Assembly: GCA_002914805.1 (NCBI GenBank)
Contig: JXTB01000145.1
Span: 646,385-710,384 of the forward strand
DNA: 64,000 nt
Direction of reading: 5' to 3'
Source: Parasponia andersonii
Lineage: Eukaryota > Streptophyta > Magnoliopsida > Rosales > Cannabaceae
Shown here: piece by piece, positions 1 through 10,640 of the stretch
How the letters are laid out: each line of letters starts with the position of its first letter
How positions within the stretch are numbered: the first letter of the stretch is position 1
Notes under the pieces: generated by a model
Told to the model about the DNA's origin: nothing
What the model saw: only the letters and a program-made list of their open reading frames with translations
Database searches by the model: none
Made by a program: the position numbers and the translations under genes

Positions 1-144
1 CAAGAACCAGAAAAAGATGAATGGGCTATTATAGTGAGTTACAAAATGCATGACCTTATGCATGATCTTGCTGCTTTGGTGGCAGGAACAGAGTGTCTCA
101 TAATAGATCAAAGTATGGAAATTTTCCACGAAAGAACACTATAA
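1..144 (+). pseudogene. NLR (NB-ARC-LRR) resistance gene fragment
   Basis: Frame 1 reads from the window edge to a stop at 142-144 and contains KMHDLMHDLAALVAGTEC, which carries the MHD motif and following helix that end the NB-ARC domain of CC-type plant NLR immune receptors. In intact proteins an LRR domain of several hundred residues follows. Here the frame stops 47 codons in and runs into Copia retrotransposon sequence, so this is a fragment or the broken end of a gene lying mostly to the left of the window. The family call rests on the motif; whether the upstream part is intact cannot be seen. The stop falls in a short sequence (ACTATAATAGAA, 138-149) that recurs at the edges of the adjacent Copia fragment. 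Confidence 0.7.
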
Positions 145-200
145 TAGAACACTATTATCGGTTTCTTATATGTGAGTCATAATCCCAAGCATGCATAAGA

Positions 201-1160
201 ACACTATAATAGAATCGAGAAATACATCGTTCTTTGAACATGAATTTCTGTGTAAATCCAAGGAAGAACCTAGTATATCTAAACAAACTTATGAGGTTAT
301 CACTAAGGATAGTCAGGACTAAGAACAAGTATTTAAAGATGAGCGTAGATGCAGTAAAGGAGTAAGAACTGAAACATCCTTTGGTCTAGATTTTTTGGTT
401 TACATATTAATAAGTGAACCTCAAAACTTCCAAGAAGCTATAAGCTTTGTTGAGGGAATTTTGTGAAAAGAGGCCATTAAGAGTAAAATTGATTCTATTA
501 TGCAAAAATATATGTGGAACTAGTAGATCTTCCTCTAGGATGCAAGCCACTTGGTTCAAAATGGAAATTCAAAAGGAAAATAAAAGCAGATAGAACAATT
601 GATAGATATAAGGCTAGATTGGTTATCAAAGGTTATAGGCAAAAAGAAGGCCTAGATTACTTTGATACTTATTCTCTTATGATAAGAATAAATTCCATAA
701 GAATGATACTTACCATTGTCGCTGTACAAAATCTTGAAGTACACCAAATGGATGTAAAAACAACCTTTCTTAATACATACCTAGATGAAGAAGTCTATAT
801 GGAACAACTTGAAAGTTTTGTTGCTCTTGGACAAGAAAAGAAAGTTTGTAAATTGGTCAAGTCTCTCTATGGCTTGAAGCAAGTACTAAAGTAATGGCAT
901 AAAATATTTGATAGAATAATACTTACTAATGATTTTAAAATCAATGAGTCTGACAAATGTGTCTATGTCAAAAATACTGAAAATGGCTACATCATTTTGT
1001 GCCTTTATATTGATAATATGCTCATTGTTGGTAGTAATGATACGATAGTCAAATCTACTAAGAATGTGTTGAACTCCAAATTTGGCATGAAAGATATGGG
1101 TCAAGCTGACGTAATTTTGGGAATCAAAATTACAAGAATATCTGATGGACTTATACTATA
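201..1160 (+). mobile_element. Ty1/Copia pol fragment (integrase C-terminus and reverse transcriptase)
   Basis: A conceptual reading from about 201 gives ESRNTSFFEHEF (the end of the integrase region), a spacer, then a Copia reverse transcriptase: DRYKARLVIKGYRQKEGLDY at about 598-660, HQMDVKTTFLN at about 742-774, KSLYGLKQ at about 859-882, and the catalytic box at 1006-1020. The box reads YIDNM instead of YVDDM, so the second catalytic aspartate is lost. In-frame stops occur at about 329, 463 and 523 and at 892. No LTR is seen on either side and RNase H is missing. It is a dead internal fragment, inserted or recombined next to the NLR fragment. Confidence 0.85.
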
Positions 1161-1166
1161 ATAGAA

Positions 1167-2083
1167 CAAGGATGGCTTGCAGGTATAATAGATTTCGAGA
1201 ATATATTCCATCTTTTCATGGGCTTAGGGGGAGCTTGTTAAGTCTACTCCATGAATATTTAATTGGAAATGCTTGAACTTCTCTTTGTAGAATAAGACTT
1301 TCGTTATGTTTCATNTTTTTTACTTCTTTCAGTCTAAATTCTCAAACATATTTTTGGCAGGCTTGTGACTCAATGGACATGAAAGGCAGCCCTTGATGAA
1401 TAGGAGTTGTGTTTAAAAGGAGCTTCAATTTCAAGGGCGTCATCATAGGTGCGCTTCAACTACATTGTGAAGCACGAAGAACAAGGAAGTTCTTTAGAAC
1501 ACTCGAGAAGAATAAGACAGAGAAAAATCACAACGTAAAAGATGCTGCATACCTACAGGTTTTTACAAGTCCCTTCAAATTCAGACTCCTTTGGATCAGT
1601 GAATTCCTTCGATCCCCTCTTCTCTTCTGTTTAATGCTCAGGTATATGCAACTGAGTGAGACAGAGCTCCAAAAGAGAAACTTATAAATCGATTTTGTAG
1701 TTAAACTACTGGAAATATTCATCAGTGTTCAGAAATTTCTAGAGAGTTTGTGAATGTTTGTACAGTATTCGTTGTTGTTCACCAATCTCATTACTAGATT
1801 TAGTATTTTAATCAAATGAGTTGGAAGCTAGCAAGTCTTTAATTCGAAAGGCATTTATATGCAATGACGTCTATTTAATGAAAAAAGTTAAAGGGTTCTT
1901 GTTTACAGGGTTCTTGTTCAAGTTCATGGCACTGAAATATCAACCTTTCCGAAGGCTCAAAATCCTCAAAATAAACTAAAGAAAAGGCTAGATAATTACT
2001 GGAGTTGCTGAACATTTTATTTCATTCATGTTCATGTTCAAGCTCATTTCTACTTTCCCATGATCCTTTCAAAAGAAAAAGAG

Positions 2084-2085
<2 letters not shown>
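1167..2085. other. Unassigned spacer between Copia fragments
   Basis: No convincing gene. It contains a single ambiguous base at 1315. An open frame at 1409-1687 has no recognisable domain. The first bases (about 1180-1200, TATAATAGATTTCGAGAA) resemble the start of the Copia fragment at 205-220, so the left end may be rearranged copy DNA. Confidence 0.4.

Positions 2086-2129
<44 letters not shown>
2086..2129. repeat. (TA)n microsatellite
   Basis: About 22 uninterrupted TA units immediately upstream of the second Copia fragment. Confidence 0.95.
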
Positions 2130-2132
<3 letters not shown>

Positions 2133-2189
2133 AAATCTTTTTAGAACAATCAATTGAAAGACAATCTCTTTATCTCAGTAAGGTATGCC

Positions 2190-3142
2190 TATTGATATTC
2201 AGCTGCTCCTTACTGTGGACATGAGCATGTGACTGTTGGGTATAGTAAACAAATTCCTATTTCTCATATTGGGCATGCTAAATTCACTACTGTCTCCACT
2301 CCTATTCATCTTGATAATATTCTACACACTTTTCTCATTGCCAATAATCTGATTAGTGTCACAAACTTGTGTACTGAGAATAGAGCCTTTGTTGAATTCT
2401 ATCCCAAATCCTTTCTTGTTAAGGACCAGGTCACAAAGAAAATCCTCCTTCACGGTCATCTTGAACGTGGTCTCTACAAGGTACAAACCCATTCTTCAAC
2501 ATCGTTTTCATGTCCTTCCAGTCCAGTGTCTCCAACAAAAGCTCTTCTTATTCACTCTAAGGATCCTAATCTCTAGCATAGGCATCTTGGACACCGGCTT
2601 TTCCTGTAGTACAGCAAGTTTGAAATTATGTACTAAGACTAATGCAACATTAAATCAATTTGAATTTTGCAACTCTTGTCAGTATGCAAAGAGTCATAGG
2701 TTGCCTTTTCCTTTGCCAAATTCTAGAGCAAAACAACCATTTGAATTAATTTATACTGATTTGTGGGGGCTTCTCCCGTTACTTCTCTTACTGGTGCACG
2801 TTACTTTCTCTTGTTTATTGATGATCACACCCAATTCACATAGCTCTATCTTCTTAAAACTAAAGATGAAGCTTTACTCCATTTTTCTAAACTTTAAAAA
2901 GTTCATAGAAACTCAATTTGATGGAAAAATAAAAAGAGTCCAATCTGATTGGGGTGGGGAGTTCATGCCATTAACGAAATTTCTTCACTCTTTGGGTATT
3001 CTTCATACCCTCTCTTGTCCATATACCTCTCAACAAAATGGACAAGTGGAACGCAAAAATTGCCATGTAGTTGAATTGAGTCTTTCTATGCTTGCTCATG
3101 CAGGGCTCCCTCTTTCCTACCGAAGCTATGCATTCTCCACGT
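2190..3142 (+). mobile_element. Ty1/Copia fragment: pre-integrase and integrase core
   Basis: The reading starts inside the protease/pre-integrase part (PISHIGHAKF, NNLISVTNLC) and shifts frame near 2576 into the integrase zinc-binding remnant (CNSCQYAKSHR) and the catalytic core. The DDE residues are still visible: D in YTDLWG, D in QSDWGGEF and E in GQVERKN. At least one frameshift and a stop separate the halves, and gag, reverse transcriptase and RNase H are absent. The reading ends at a stop near 3142, where sequence resembling the element's own LTR begins, suggesting an internal deletion joined integrase to the 3' LTR. It is non-functional. Confidence 0.85.
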
Positions 3143-3330
3143 AAAAATATTGCTAGTTGATTGTGTATAGCCGATTGTATGGCTCTTGATTCTTAATGAT
3201 GTAAGTAATAGACAAGTGTATCTCTTATCTCTTGGCACATGTACAGGTTGTTGTGCCCTGGTGTGTACACAGTCTGTGATGTAATTAACTGATAGTGCAA
3301 TTATTAGACTCGTAACAGAAAACACTCTCT
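3143..3330 (+). repeat. Left part of an older Copia LTR, split by a younger insertion
   Basis: The segment after the integrase fragment has LTR-like character: no frame, and it ends AACAGAAAACACTCTC. It stops exactly where the full-length element begins at 3331. The pyrimidine-rich text after that element (8489-8526), ending CTGCCTCAACA, looks like its continuation. The left boundary is approximate because no clear TG start was found. Confidence 0.45.
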
Positions 3331-3700
3331 GTTAGAAGGTAAACTTGTTGTGACCCATGGGGTCATAATTAAATTATTTAGATTTGTGTTGTGAGTTGAG
3401 CTTATTTTAGTGTGTTAATCTAATAGGCCATAGTTTAATACCTTAGTTTTTAGGATATTCTTGTATTTACTAGATAGCACAATTAATTAAGTTATTGGAG
3501 GTTAGATTGAACATTTTTACTTTATCTAGAATCATTCTTGGAGTAGTATAAATAGAGTGCTCCTCCCCCCCTTTTGCATCAAGCCAAAAGAAAAACAATT
3601 CAAGTAGTAATACAAGTTTTTCTCTTCCACCAAAATTCTCTCTAGTTTCTCACTTAGCCTCTTTGGCCTTTCTAGACTTAAAAATATCTTATTTCTAAAA
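3331..3700 (+). repeat. 5' LTR of the Copia element
   Basis: About 370 bp, starting TGTTAGAAGG and aligning end to end with 8123-8488. A TATA box (TATAAATAG) lies at 3548-3556, with the matching one in the 3' LTR at 8340-8348. The last two bases are AA where the 3' copy has CA. Confidence 0.9.
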
Positions 3701-3703
3701 AAA

Positions 3704-3717
3704 TGGTATAAGAGCGA
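3704..3717 (+). other. Primer-binding site (initiator tRNA-Met type)
   Basis: TGGTATAAGAGCGA lies four bases after the 5' LTR. It resembles TGGTATCAGAGC, the usual plant Copia primer site complementary to the 3' end of initiator tRNA-Met, with one mismatch in that core. Confidence 0.85.
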
Positions 3718-4204
3718 GATTGTGAGTTCTCTTGAAATTCTAAGTATATTATGTAGTTGCAGCTTTGACTGATCTTTCACATCAGAAAAGAATTCTTGAG
3801 ATTGAGAGTCTTATCTATTTATCCCAAACATACTACTATTACATATTAAATTGAAGAGCTCGACGAGACTAACACGCTGCCATAAAAATTAGCTCAATCG
3901 GAGTTTGAACGAGTCTAAACAAGTCGTCAGAAATTTGCTGCCACAAATTAAGTCAACTCATCGAGTTGAGCCAATTCAGAACTGTTGACTGAGACGTCAG
4001 AGTATTTGACTATACCATTAACTAAGCCGTCAGAGCCGTTGACTGACTATTGACTAGCATTCACTATTAACCCCATGGTTGACTTTGACCAGTCGATATA
4101 CTAATTAATCTTAAGGTTTTTCGATGTAATGAATCCATTAGTGTAGTCGAAATTTCTAAAACCTCACTCTGTCAAGAGTTACGGCTTCTGATAGTTTATC
4201 ATTT

Positions 4205-7200
4205 TTTCAAGTTCCACCACTCTATGGCCCACATGATGTTTAGGATATAGTGGAGAAAGACTACGAAGAGCCAAAAGATGAGACGATACTATCCATAACA
4301 CAAAGGGATAGTTTAAAAGACTCAAGAAAAAGAGACAAAGAGGCTCTCTTCCTCATCTACCAAGCCTTAGATAATGATGGGTTTGAGAAAATCTTAAGTA
4401 CAACTTCCACCAAGGAAGCATGGGAGAAACTTTAAATCTCATACAAGGGAAAATGAAAAATTAGAAATGTTTGCCTTTAAACTCTAAGAGAAGAGTTTGA
4501 TTTGCTATACATAACAAAGACTGAATTAGTCTCTCACTATTTTTCTATAGTTCTAACTATTTCCAATTAAATGAAGAGAAATTGTGAGAAACTAGAAAAT
4601 GTTACGTTTATGGGAAAGATTCTTCGATCGTTAGATCCAAAATTCGAGAATGTTTTTACTGTTATTAAAGAAACTAAAGATTTAAGAGCCATAAAGATAG
4701 AAAAACTCTTGTATTCCTTGCAAGCTTATGAAGAAAAAAAAAAAAGAAGATGCAAAATTTCAATGAGTAGCTCCTCAAGGCTCAAATCCAAGAGAAATAA
4801 GAAGATTTCGGTAATAAAAGAGGACATGAAAGAAATCATAGCCAAAGAAGAGGTCACGAATGTGGAAGAGGAGGAAGAGGTCGTGGACGTTCAACAACAA
4901 TTATGAAAATAAAGATAGAAGAGAAAGCTCAACAAGAGGTCGTAGAAGAGGTAACCTACGATGTTTGCATGACAAGTCCTAAATCAAGTATCACAACTAT
5001 CAGAGATATGGTCATTACTTTTCTGAATATAGAGCTCCAAAGAAGGTGCAAGAGAGAGCTAACTATGTCGAAGATAAAAGACAAGAGAAAGATATGTTGT
5101 TGTTAGTATGCAAGGAGACCACTGGGTGCTAAGAAAATATATGGTGCCTTGATAGCAGAGCAAGCAATCATATGTGTGAAAAAAGAGATATGTTCGTAGA
5201 GTTTGACGAGTCGGTAACTGGGAATATTTCATTTGGAGATGATTCTAAGGCAGAAGTAAATGGCAAAAGTAAAATTCTCATACACTTGAGAAATGGAGAA
5301 CATCAGTTTATTCCAAACATTTACTACGTGCCTAACATGAAGAATAATATCTTGAATCTTGGCCAACTCATATTCACATGAAAGAAAATAGTCTTTCTTT
5401 AAGAGACAATAAAAACAAGTTAATCACCAAAGTGCCAATGACAAGAAACAGAATGTTATTGTGATACATTCAACATGATGTAGCAAAATGTCTAAAGACT
5501 TACTACAAAGATTCATCATGGCTTTGGCACCTAAGGTTTGGACATCTCAATTTTGGCTGTCTAGAATTATTAGTAAAGAAGAAGATAGTATGAGGTCTAT
5601 CTTTCATCAATCAACCAGACTAATTATGTAAAGGATACTTATTGGGAAAGCAATTTAAAAGAATTTTTCCATGAAAATCAAGTTCCCGAGCCCATAAACC
5701 GCTTGAGCTCATACATACCAACGTGTGTGGTCCAATAAGATCAAGCTCTTTCGGTAAGAATAACTACTTTCTCTTCTTTATCAATAATTTTTCAAGAAAG
5801 ACATGAGTATATTTCTTGAAGAAGAAATCAAAAGTGTTCGAAAAATTCAAGTAGTTCGAGGCATTAGTTGAAAAAGAAAGTGGTCGAAGTATCAAGGCAA
5901 TGCGATCTGATAGAGGAGGAGAATTTACATCCCACGAGTTTCAGAAGTATTATGAAGACAACGGCATCCACCATTCTTTAACAGTACTAAGATCTCCCCA
6001 ACAAAATGGTGTCCTTGACATTACCAGAGGCATGCTCAAGGGCAAAGGAGCATCAAAGTAGTTTTAGGCTGAAGTTGTAGCTTGTGCAGTTTACTTATCA
6101 AATCACTCTCCAACAAGAAGCGTATGGAGAAAGATGCCATGAGAAGCTTGGAATGGAAGAAAGCCTGGAATCTCTCACATGCTCGACGATAAAAGTGAGA
6201 AGTTTATCTTTATCAGCTATGACTCTAACTCAAAAGGCTATAAGCTCTACAATCCAAGCAATGGCAAGACTATTATTAGTCATGACGTGGAGTTTGATGA
6301 AGAAAGCCCTGGGAATGACACACATAAGAGGAAAATTATGTCTTCTTACCATATATTGAAGAAGGAAGCGAGCAACGAAGAATAGAGCAAGTAAGAGAAG
6401 AACTGCAATAGTCCGTTACCCCCCACCTACTTCACCAACGGCAAGCACTCATCAAGAAATATCACCAGAATCATCTTCAAGCAGTAGTTCAAGTGAAAAG
6501 ATACCAAGATTAAAGAGCTTACAAGAGATATATGAGGTAACCGAGAATCAAAATGACTTGACTCTCTTTTGCTTCCTTACTGATTATGAATTATTAAACT
6601 TTGATAAACCTATTCAAAATAAAAAGTGGCGAGATGTGATGGATGAAGAAAAAAAGGTGATCATAAAGAATGATACATGGGAGCTTACTATACTTCCTAA
6701 AGACCACAAAGCAATCGGTGTGAACTAGGTTTACAAGGCTAAGAAGAATGTTAAAGAAGAAATAGAGAGATATAAGGCAAGATTGGTCGCGAAGAGATAC
6801 AATCAAAGACCTGACATAGACTATGATGAGGTATTTGCTCTTGTCGCTCGTTTAGAAACGGTATAATTGATCATCTCATTCGCTGCTCAAAATAAATAGA
6901 AAATTTATCAAATGAATATCAAGTCTGCTTTCTAAAATAGAGTCCTAAAAGAAGTAGTCTATATATAGCAACCATCTAGGTATGAGATTAAAGGACAAGA
7001 AGATAAGGTTCCGAAGTTGATGAATACCCTTTACGGATTAAAGCAAGTACCGAGAGCATAGAATAACCGCATCGATAAGTACTTTCAAGATAACAACTTT
7101 ATTAAATGTCCTTATGAGCATATGTTGTATATCAAAGTAAAAGATGGAGATATCTTGATCGTGTGCCTCTATATCGATGATTTGATCTTCACGATGAGTA

Positions 7201-8115
7201 ATCCATCTAAGTTCGAAAAGTTTAAGAAAGTAATGATAAAGGATTTCAAGATGACCGATATCGGACTTATATGTTATTATCTTGGCATAAAAATGAAGTA
7301 AGAAAAATATGGAATTTTCATTTCACAAGAAGGTTATGCCAAGGAGATCACCAAAAATTCAAGATGAATGATTGCAAGACTGTCAATATACCAATCGAAT
7401 GTGGATTCAAACTATCAAAGCATGACGAATGAGAAAAGGAAGATCCAACACTCTACAAGAGCTTAGTTAGAAGTTTGTGCTACCTGACTTGCACAAGACC
7501 TAACATTCTCTATGTCGTAGGCCTGGTCAGTTGTTATATAGAATCTCCAATAACCACTCACTTGAAAATTACGAAGAGAATCCTTCAATATATTAAAAGT
7601 ACAACTAACTTTGGCATACGATATCCATCATCTAATAACTATAATCTTGTGGGTTGTAATGACAATGATCGGAGCGGAGACTTAAATGATCGAAAAAGTA
7701 CAAGTGGTTTTACATTCTTCATGGGAGACACTGCTTTATATGGATATCAAAAAAGCAACCCATCATCACACTTTCAAGCTGTGAAGCAGAATATGTTGCA
7801 ACTACATCATGTTCCTATCATACAATTTGGCTAAGAAACTTGTTGAAAAATCTATGTATTTTGTAGAATGAACCCACTGAGATCTGTATTAATAATAAAT
7901 CAGTAATTATTTTGGCAAAGAATCATGTCTTCCATGATAGAAGTAAGCACATCGATACTCGTTATCATTACATAAGAGAATGTGTTACAAAAAAGGATAT
8001 GCAACTTAAGTATGTGAAGATTCAAGACCAAGTGGCAGATATTTTCACCAAACCACTCAAGCATGAGGATTTTCTTAAGTTAAGAAATTTATTAGGTATC
8101 ACAAATCAAGTTTAA
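4205..8115 (+). pseudogene. Degenerate Copia gag-pol
   Basis: Domains in order by conceptual reading: gag (EKDYEEPKDE at about 4250, SLQAYEEKKKRR at about 4718), a zinc-knuckle remnant at 4989-5030, protease with WCLDSRASNHM near 5140-5173 (the catalytic DSG is DSR), pre-integrase RFGHLNFGCLE near 5535, integrase core with MRSDRGGEFTSHEF near 5901, RT with YKARLVAKRYNQ near 6771 and an intact YIDDL box near 7171-7185, RNase H with GDLNDRKSTSGF near 7678, and the terminal VADIFTKPLKHEDF near 8034. Stops interrupt every domain. In the zinc knuckle all three cysteines of C-x2-C-x4-H-x4-C are replaced by tyrosine. No functional product is possible. Confidence 0.9.
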
Positions 8116-8122
8116 GAGAAGG

Positions 8123-8488
8123 TGTTGGAAGGTAAACTTATTGTGATCCATTGGGCCATAATTAAGTTATTTGGGCTTGTATTGTGAGTTAGACTTATTT
8201 TGGTGTGTGTATCTAATAGTCCATAGTTTAATACCCTAGTTTCTAAAATATCCTTATAAAAACTAGATAGTATAATTAATTAAGTTGTTGGAGGTTAGAT
8301 GGAATATTTTTATATTATTTAGAATTATCCTTGAAGTAGTATAAATAGAATGCTCTCCCTTATTTTGCATCAAGTCAAAAGAGAAATAATTCTAATAGTA
8401 ATACAAGTTCTCTTCTACCAAAATTCTCTCTAATTTCTCTCTTAGTCTTTCTAGTCTTTCTAGGCTTAAAAATCTCCTATTTCCAACA
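8123..8488 (+). repeat. 3' LTR of the Copia element
   Basis: Starts TGTTGGAAGG directly after the purine tract and ends ATTTCCAACA. It aligns with 3331-3700. Confidence 0.9.
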
Positions 8489-8526
8489 TTCTCTTCCCCG
8501 ACTCTCTTCTTCTCCTGCCTCAACAG
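8489..8526 (+). repeat. Right part of the older, split LTR
   Basis: Pyrimidine-rich sequence ending CTGCCTCAACA, typical of a Copia LTR end, immediately after the younger element. Read together with 3143-3330 it gives a single LTR-like unit. Confidence 0.4.
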
Positions 8527-8859
8527 AACTCTCTTAAGAACAAAGCCATTTCATTTATAAAATTATATACTAGAAGGGCGTGTCATAACAATAACTTTTT
8601 TCTTGTGGTAATTCATAAAAATCTAAGAATAAAATTAAATGGAATGTATCCGAGTACGATTTCCTCAAATTTCCTCCACGTAAATGCCATTGTTATAAAT
8701 AAAGAAATACATGTAAAACATAACCACCTCCGAGAAATCTTAGTGTAGAATAGAGGTCTGTATAGGAGTCACCAAGATTCCATGAACAATAGATATTAAA
8801 GTATGCTTAACATGAAACGCTTCAAGCATTGAACTGCTAAAGCAATTCAGTAACTGTAC
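8527..8859. other. Probable start of a LOG intron; no exon seen
   Basis: Reading the minus strand, the LOG exon 2 donor at 8859-8858 opens into this stretch. No third LOG exon (with the PGGYGTLEE lysine-decarboxylase-like motif) is visible here or elsewhere in 1-8526. Confidence 0.5.
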
Positions 8860-8957
8860 CCGAGAACATTCCCGCCGCCACGATGAACAGCATGAGAAAC
8901 CAAACCCATTAGCCCAATACTGCCTCCTCCATAAACAAGGTCCAACCTTTTTGAAAC
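8860..8957 (-). CDS. LOG cytokinin riboside 5'-monophosphate phosphoribohydrolase, exon 2 (partial gene)
   Basis: The minus strand reads [20 protein letters not shown] and continues to a GGGNVLG end. This is the glycine-rich phosphate-binding segment of LOG enzymes, which release active cytokinin free base from the nucleotide in one step in the cytosol. The exon is bounded by a CAG acceptor (8960-8958) and a GTACAG donor starting at 8859, and joins in frame with exon 1. The exons that should follow, with the PGGxGT catalytic motif and the rest of about 200 residues, are not found; downstream DNA on this strand is nested Copia elements. Either the gene continues beyond the left edge through a very long retroelement-filled intron, or it is a truncated pseudogene. 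Confidence 0.8.
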
Positions 8958-9094
8958 CTGGTCACGTAACAAGGAGCCTAGACTAAATAGAATCTATAAA
9001 ACAAAGACGAGAATAGGAAAAAATATTTATAAAAACAGCAAATGTTGATAAATAGAGTAACTAAAAGAGTCTGAAAATTTGGAAAAATTAATAC

Positions 9095-9199
9095 CAGGTC
9101 TTGGGCCAATTCATCTCTATAGTAAGCCCTCTTCCCAATACTACTACCACAAAACACACAAACCCTCTTAAATCTTGATTTCAAGAGTTTCTCTTCCAT
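9095..9199 (-). CDS. LOG cytokinin riboside 5'-monophosphate phosphoribohydrolase, exon 1 (partial gene)
   Basis: ATG at 9199 begins MEEKLLKSRFKRVCVFCGSS, followed by IGKRAYYRDELAQDL; the RVCVFCGSS strand and loop is the N-terminal signature of plant LOG proteins. The exon ends GACCTG|GTATTAA at 9095 and the 137-bp intron to exon 2 keeps phase 0. An in-frame upstream extension to about 9289 exists but has no family similarity, so ATG 9199 is preferred. Both seen exons are undamaged, which argues against great age if it is a pseudogene. Confidence 0.8.
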
Positions 9200-9332
9200 G
9201 TCTAAGTTTTCTTTTAATCCACTTTTTAGACTGCAAGAGGGAGTGAATGGTACATATAGAAAGGGTAGAATCTCAATATATATAAACACCTAAAGTATAT
9301 ATACAAATATATATAATATATATATAGATAAA

Positions 9333-9535
9333 GGCACCAATCCATTAGGTATTTTTGCTTTTATTTATACATAAATATCATTTTTTGTTAATGAAAATTT
9401 ATAGTGCACATTTTTTTATATTAAAAAAATAAAAATAATTAATTATGTACGTTTTTTCATGTATTTTATTATACCCATTAGATCACCATTAAATGATGAT
9501 CTAACTGTTAAAAAAAATATCACTGACGATCTATA
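9333..9535. mobile_element. Small non-coding element flanked by TA tracts, copy 1
   Basis: Begins GGCACCAATCCATTAGGTAT, includes AATGAAAATTTATAGTGCAC and TTAGATCACCATTAAATGAT, and ends near 9535, with TA-rich runs on both sides (9309-9328 and 9538-9552). It aligns with 46426-46652 in the same orientation and with 51151-51307 in reverse. It is a MITE-like family; the right end is approximate. Confidence 0.7.
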
Positions 9536-9552
9536 AATATATATATATATAT

Positions 9553-10394
9553 GCATAACTTAAAAGAAGAAAAAAAAAGAAGAAAAGAGATTACATGGTT
9601 ATTTAAATAAAAATTACTAGAGAGAGTATATATTACTGTTTTGCTGAAAAGAAAAAGGAGTAGAGTGAGTCAGTGGCCATGCGACCATGCTCCATGCACA
9701 CTTGTCATGATTTCTTGATTAAAAATTTTGTGTTTTTGTGTTTGACTTTCTTTTTTATTTTAGTTTTATTTTTTTGGAAATTATGTGATAAAACTCCTGT
9801 TTTAGACAGACATAGAACAAAAGAAACAAAACAAACAAATTCATTGTTAAGATCCGGCGTTAATTTGCTGTAGGTGCCCATATGAAAGATTTGATATTCA
9901 CCTTACTCAAATTCTTTGCTTCCTTCCCACAATGGTACACAGAAAGCATCGTTTGGTCATTTCACATTAATTTGTTTTTCTTTTTTTCTTGACAAAGTCA
10001 TTCCCAAATTATATATGTTATTATGTCACACTGCCATGTGGTATGACATGGCTACTATATGGCACTGATGTGACTGCCACCATCTAAATCTAACAGTATG
10101 TGTGGGTAAAAAAAAAATTAATGTGTAAGCAAAACTAATTTTATGTGTATTAGAATTTTCCTTTTTGTGTAGCTAAACCTGAAGAAATACTGTCATTTTT
10201 CTGAAAAAAATTATTGTTTAAGTGCAATTATAAATTTGGCATGACAAACAAAACAAAATTTATTGAAAAAACAATTACATAACTAAAAGAACAAAGTACT
10301 GCATAATTAGTATGGAAAATATTCAGAAATCTAAAATAGAGTGCAAACTAGTACAACACAATACTAAAATCCAAATAAACATAGTAACTGGAAA
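9553..10394. other. AT-rich intergenic stretch
   Basis: Homopolymer runs and short spurious frames only. No gene, RNA or repeat structure recognised. Confidence 0.5.
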
Positions 10395-10415
10395 ATATAT
10401 ATATATATATATATA
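10395..10415. repeat. (TA)n microsatellite
   Basis: About ten TA units. Confidence 0.9.
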
Positions 10416-10429
10416 CAAGTCCTAAGAAT

Positions 10430-10640
10430 CATGCTGCTCAGAGGTGTGCAAGGACGGTGACTCGTTGCATCCATCCGATGAATGCGATACATAGGCTGGA
10501 GCGCATGTGCACACGTAGTAGGCCCTGAACTAGGATCGGATACTGACAACCGGGCCCTTGGGGTGGCATGAGATTATGATTCCTAAGCACCTGTAGACAT
10601 TCATCAAGTCCCTCACCAGATCATAAAAGCATCCAAAAAA
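10430..10640. other. Unassigned GC-richer block
   Basis: This block is clearly richer in G+C than its surroundings and lacks homopolymers. On the minus strand one frame reads NHNLMPPQGPGCQYPILVQG and another reads FYDLVRDLMNVYRCLGIIIS; both soon reach stops and I recognise neither. It may be a fragment of a gene or a conserved non-coding block. Confidence 0.3.

Larger units (their letters stand above)
3331..8488 (+). mobile_element. Full-length but inactive Ty1/Copia LTR retrotransposon
   Basis: The element is bounded by two related LTRs (3331-3700 and 8123-8488), both starting TGTT; the 3' copy ends CA. A primer-binding site follows the 5' LTR, a purine tract (AAGAGAAGG, 8114-8122) precedes the 3' LTR, and gag, protease, integrase, RT and RNase H remnants lie in Copia order between them. 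The flanking bases CTCTC (3326-3330) and TTCTC (8489-8493) are a plausible 5-bp target duplication with one mismatch. The LTRs differ at roughly one in seven positions over the first 120 aligned bases (counted by eye), so the insertion is old. Many stops make it incapable of moving itself. Confidence 0.92.

Noticed and set aside
1409..1687. 92-codon frame between the Copia fragments
   Set aside because: No motif recognised on either strand; probably chance or decayed repeat.
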